This document shows, in pieces, positions 61,758 to 64,000 of a stretch of DNA of 64,000 bases. The notes beneath the pieces were generated by a model. The model saw nothing but the letters and a program-made list of their open reading frames with translations. It made no database searches and was not told where the DNA came from. Within the stretch, counting starts at the first letter, position 1, and each line of letters starts with the position of its first letter. The position numbers and the translations under genes are program-made. Source of the stretch: Planctomycetaceae bacterium (GTDB taxonomy: Bacteria > Planctomycetota > Planctomycetia > Pirellulales > Lacipirellulaceae); NCBI GenBank assembly GCA_003233055.1, contig QIKP01000006.1:18764-82763 (forward strand). Direction: 5' to 3'.

Positions 61758-62804
61758 ATGTTTTTTTCTCCTCATCTGACCAGCAAGGGCCTCGCCGATC
61801 TGTGCCATCGCCTGGGCGTCGCCCTCTCAGCAGGGATCGACCTCCGAAAGGCCTGGCAACGCGAAACCGACGCCGCGCCGAAGCGATACCGGGACGCGTT
61901 TTCCCAAGTGCAGCGTGGAATCAACCGGGGAATTTCCCTCGAGGCGTCCCTTTCCAAGACCAGGAAGATTTTCCCCCCGCTTTTCCTTGAAATGGTCGGC
62001 GTTGGCGAGCGAACGGGGCAGACGGCCGAAGTGCTCCGCAAACTGGCCGACCACTACCAAATGCGACATCGAATGGCGATGACGTTTCTCGGGCTCTTGG
62101 CATGGCCCATGATTCAGCTCACTGCCGCCCTCTTCATCATCGGGTTTTTGATCTGGATCCTCGGCGCCTTGGGGACCACCGACCTCCAGGGAAAACCGAG
62201 CGATGTTTTGGGGCTCGGCTTGGTCGGCAATGCGGGCGTCGTTGCCTACGCATTGCTGGTCGGTGCTTGCGTCGTGGCCCTGTCGCTGTTCGTCGCTGCT
62301 GCAAGGCGAGGTGCCTTTTGGTTTCGTCCGCTTCAACGAGCGATCACCAAGCTGCCTGGCATCGGCACCGCGATCCAAAAGATAGGCCTGGCGCGAGTGA
62401 GTTGGTCGCTCCACTTACTATTGAACGTCGAGATGGACCTTCGACAGGTGGTACCGCTGGTGCTCCGGTCAACCGGCAACGACTTTTACATTCGCCACAC
62501 CGATCCGATGGTCGCCGATATCGCGGCTGGCAAACCACTCTACCTAGCATTCGCCAACTCCGCCGCCTTCCCACCCCCGTTTCTGGACGCCTTGACCGTA
62601 GCCGAAGAGAGTGGGCAAATCTCCGAGTCGATGGCACGCCTCACGAAGCAATACGAGTCCGAAGCCGAATCGGCCATGACCCTGCTCGCGCTACTCGCGG
62701 GCTTCGCCGTTTGGGGATTGGTGGCCACCTCGATCATCTTCCTGATCATCCGGCTCTTCATGGTTTTCTATCTCGGGCCGATAAAAGATGCCCTGGAGAT
62801 GTGA
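61758..62804 (+). CDS. Type II secretion / type IV pilus inner-membrane protein, GspF/PilC family
   Basis: 348 residues, two copies of the T2SSF domain: LCHRLGVALSAGIDLRKAWQ (about 14-135) and SWSLHLLLNVEMDLRQVVPL (about 210-335), each followed by membrane helices (three in all: near 110-135, 155-180, 310-335). The first copy contains PPLFLEMVGVGERTGQ and the second PPPFLDALTVAEESGQ. It is the polytopic platform protein of a secretion or pilus machine; no GspE or pseudopilin genes are near, so it works as an orphan here. Confidence 0.9.
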   Translation: MFFSPHLTSKGLADLCHRLGVALSAGIDLRKAWQRETDAAPKRYRDAFSQVQRGINRGISLEASLSKTRKIFPPLFLEMVGVGERTGQTAEVLRKLADHYQMRHRMAMTFLGLLAWPMIQLTAALFIIGFLIWILGALGTTDLQGKPSDVLGLGLVGNAGVVAYALLVGACVVALSLFVAAARRGAFWFRPLQRAITKLPGIGTAIQKIGLARVSWSLHLLLNVEMDLRQVVPLVLRSTGNDFYIRHTDPMVADIAAGKPLYLAFANSAAFPPPFLDALTVAEESGQISESMARLTKQYESEAESAMTLLALLAGFAVWGLVATSIIFLIIRLFMVFYLGPIKDALEM

Positions 62805-62817
62805 CCTCGAAAGCCCC

Positions 62818-62867
62818 CGACGAGGCGTAGCTCGTCGGCTGGCGATGCCGCTTCAGCGGCAGACGCG
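62818..62867. repeat. Family A directly followed by family B
   Basis: CCGACGAGGCGTAGCTCGTC then GGCTGGCGATGCCGCTTCAG, sharing the GGCT junction (A 62818-62840, B 62839-62867). Confidence 0.85.
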
Positions 62868-62876
62868 TCAGGGCGG

Positions 62877-63174
62877 CAAGAACCAACCCCGCCAGCAAGA
62901 TACCGGCGCAGCCAGTTCGAGTGGCGAGAAACAACCCCGCCAGCAAGATACCGGCGCAGCCAGTTCAAGTGGCGAGAACCAACCCCGCCAACAAGATACC
63001 GGCGCAGCCAGTTCAAGTGGCGAGAAACAACCCCGCCAGCAAGATACCGGCACAGCCAGTTCAAGTGGCGAGAAACAACCCCGCCAGCAAGATACCGGCA
63101 CAGCCAGTTCAAGTGGCGAGAACCAACCCCGCCAGCGAGATACTGGCGCAGCCAGTTCGAGCGGCGAGAAACAA
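62877..63174. repeat. 48-bp minisatellite, about six copies
   Basis: Tandem unit of 48 bases, each containing CCCCGCCAGCAAGATACCGG and CAGCCAGTTCAAGTGGCGAG, with one to three base changes between copies; the last copy is the most diverged. Because 48 is divisible by three, several frames stay open on both strands; none has a credible start, so I treat it as non-coding. It ends against tRNA-Cys. Confidence 0.9.
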
Positions 63175-63176
63175 AG

Positions 63177-63248
63177 AGGCGCCGGGCGGATTCGAACCGC
63201 CGATGTCGGATTTGCAATCCGATGCCTTAGCCACTTGGCCACGGCGCC
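63177..63248 (-). tRNA. tRNA-Cys(GCA)
   Basis: 72 bases on the minus strand: acceptor stem GGCGCCG/CGGCGCC, anticodon loop TTGCAAA giving GCA, T loop TTCGAAT, discriminator U as required by cysteinyl-tRNA synthetase. Confidence 0.95.
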
Positions 63249-63657
63249 ACGGGGGGGTGCCTAGGTGGCAACCTCAGCTTTGGATATCGGCCTCTGTAAT
63301 CGGCAACTTTGGCAAAAACTACCCAGAGTTCTCCCCAAAAAATACGCAACCCACGGGGAGTGGTCAACCCCAGTAGATTTTGCGGATTGGTGGCCCCCCT
63401 CGCAAGGAACTCCTGCGAGTCGATCGGCCTATATCTTGCTCGCTGTAGCTTGACCCTATTTTTCTCGCCGTAGCTCGACCCCGTGGCTCGACCACCGAGC
63501 CGATCGCCAAAGATGCCTGTCGCACCGACTACACAAAGTCGAACGGATTGGTCGAGTTGTCCTGGCTTCGGGGGGGACGTCAAGTGGGCCTTATCGCCGG
63601 TCCGATGCTGGCGAATAGCTTCCCCCTCTTTCTCCCCCTCGACTTGGACTCCTGCCG
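63249..63657. other. Spacer, no gene seen
   Basis: Contains short repeats TAGCTTGACCC / TAGCTCGACCC (about 63446-63482). No frame with coding character, no repeat families A to C. Confidence 0.45.
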
Positions 63658-64000
63658 ATGCGATTTTCCTGGTTTTCCGCGTCGATCTTGCCCGTCAGCC
63701 CCGTCGAAGTAGAGCGTGTGGCTCGCCACGCGGCAGGGGAGTCGCTGAGGGAGATCGCCCGACGGACGAGCCCCGCGATGGCCAACATGGGCGAGAGCCA
63801 GCGATGCGGTTACCTTCGCGCTCGAGCCCGACGTCCCATAGCGATTCAGGTTGCGGCAACGTTGCGGAACGACCAGCGGTTCAACGCTCTCTTGCAGCAA
63901 CAGATCGTCACCAAAGCGATCGGCCACGCCGTCCGTATTCTAGCGAGGCAGCTTACCCAGCCGTCCGCATTCCAGGTAGGCAGAGCGTCCCGCCTCCGGA
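63658..64000 (+). CDS. Open frame running off the window, possible HTH protein
   Basis: 114 codons without a stop from an ATG at 63658. The segment VEVERVARHAAGESLREIAR followed by RTS resembles a helix-turn-helix, and NDQRFNALLQQQIV a following helix. No Shine-Dalgarno, and the minus strand has an overlapping 115-codon frame, so this may be chance. No product is assigned. Confidence 0.3.
   Translation, partial: MRFSWFSASILPVSPVEVERVARHAAGESLREIARRTSPAMANMGESQRCGYLRARARRPIAIQVAATLRNDQRFNALLQQQIVTKAIGHAVRILARQLTQPSAFQVGRASRLR

Noticed and set aside
62877..63174. Possible CRISPR array
   Set aside because: The copies are contiguous with no unique spacers, so it is a tandem repeat.
62788..63376. 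Several 120-158 codon frames across the minisatellite
   Set aside because: Open only because the 48-bp unit is a multiple of three; they run through tRNA-Cys and have no credible start.

Overview
The window looks like a chromosome segment of a planctomycete, probably a Pirellulales-type bacterium. The inference rests on several signs: bacterial genes of tetrahydromethanopterin (H4MPT) biosynthesis, a single fused SecD-SecF protein beside yajC and tgt, a large secreted protein with an LEPR-XLL-like N-terminus, a giant alpha-2-macroglobulin-like protein, a TPR protein with two RNA-polymerase alpha C-terminal domains, weak Shine-Dalgarno signals, and gene-poor spacers filled with short palindromic repeats. 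No taxon can be proven without a search.

Layout. 1-5.7 kb: a type I-C CRISPR-Cas effector operon on the minus strand (cas3, cas5c, cas8c with an internal cas11c start, cas7c cut by the window edge). Between cas3 and cas5c sits a plus-strand, AT-rich 72-codon gene, then one solitary CRISPR repeat, a spacer-like stretch and a terminator. The spacer-like stretch matches a site next to a TTC motif in front of both cas5c and the small gene, with mismatches at positions 6, 7, 12 and 18. This is the signature of a crRNA-like regulatory RNA (CreR or CreTA type) and is the most striking find. 5.8-8.2 kb: tRNA-Arg, a UPF0173 hydrolase and an exported protein. 8.2-14.5 kb: reductive pyrimidine/beta-alanine catabolism (Rieske protein, PreA, class III aminotransferase, beta-ureidopropionase, methylmalonate-semialdehyde dehydrogenase). 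14.9-17.7 kb: malate synthase G and GlcG. 17.9-26 kb: the giant A2M-like protein. 26-31 kb: rnc, pabB, pabA, a DUF447 protein and beta-RFAP synthase; the H4MPT theme resumes at 36-38 kb with an SDR enzyme and a DUF6513/pterin-binding protein. 31-39 kb also holds dapA, pdxJ, mgtE, tRNA-Pro and a lone ModB-like permease.

39.7-45.8 kb: cell-surface genes (LEPR-XLL/thioredoxin-like/cyclophilin protein, beta-barrel porin, LysM protein). 45.8-50.8 kb: tgt-yajC-secDF. 50.9-53.2 kb: the TPR/double alpha-CTD protein, tRNA-Thr and a DUF420 membrane protein. 53.7-55.6 kb: leuA preceded by a classical attenuator: promoter, leucine-rich leader peptide, mutually exclusive hairpins and a strong intrinsic terminator. 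56-64 kb: small conserved proteins, a lipoprotein, a sigma factor, ferredoxin, HNH endonuclease, secreted nuclease, GspF-like protein, a 48-bp minisatellite, tRNA-Cys and an open frame running off the edge.

How the genes fit together: PreA, beta-ureidopropionase, aminotransferase and the semialdehyde dehydrogenase can convert uracil or thymine to acetyl-/propionyl-CoA (dihydropyrimidinase is not in view). Malate synthase then joins acetyl-CoA with glyoxylate, which the AGXT2-like aminotransferase may also use. PabA and PabB supply the aminobenzoate that beta-RFAP synthase consumes. Three families of palindromic intergenic repeats (called A, B and C below) recur across the window, and one family B copy lies inside the secDF reading frame.
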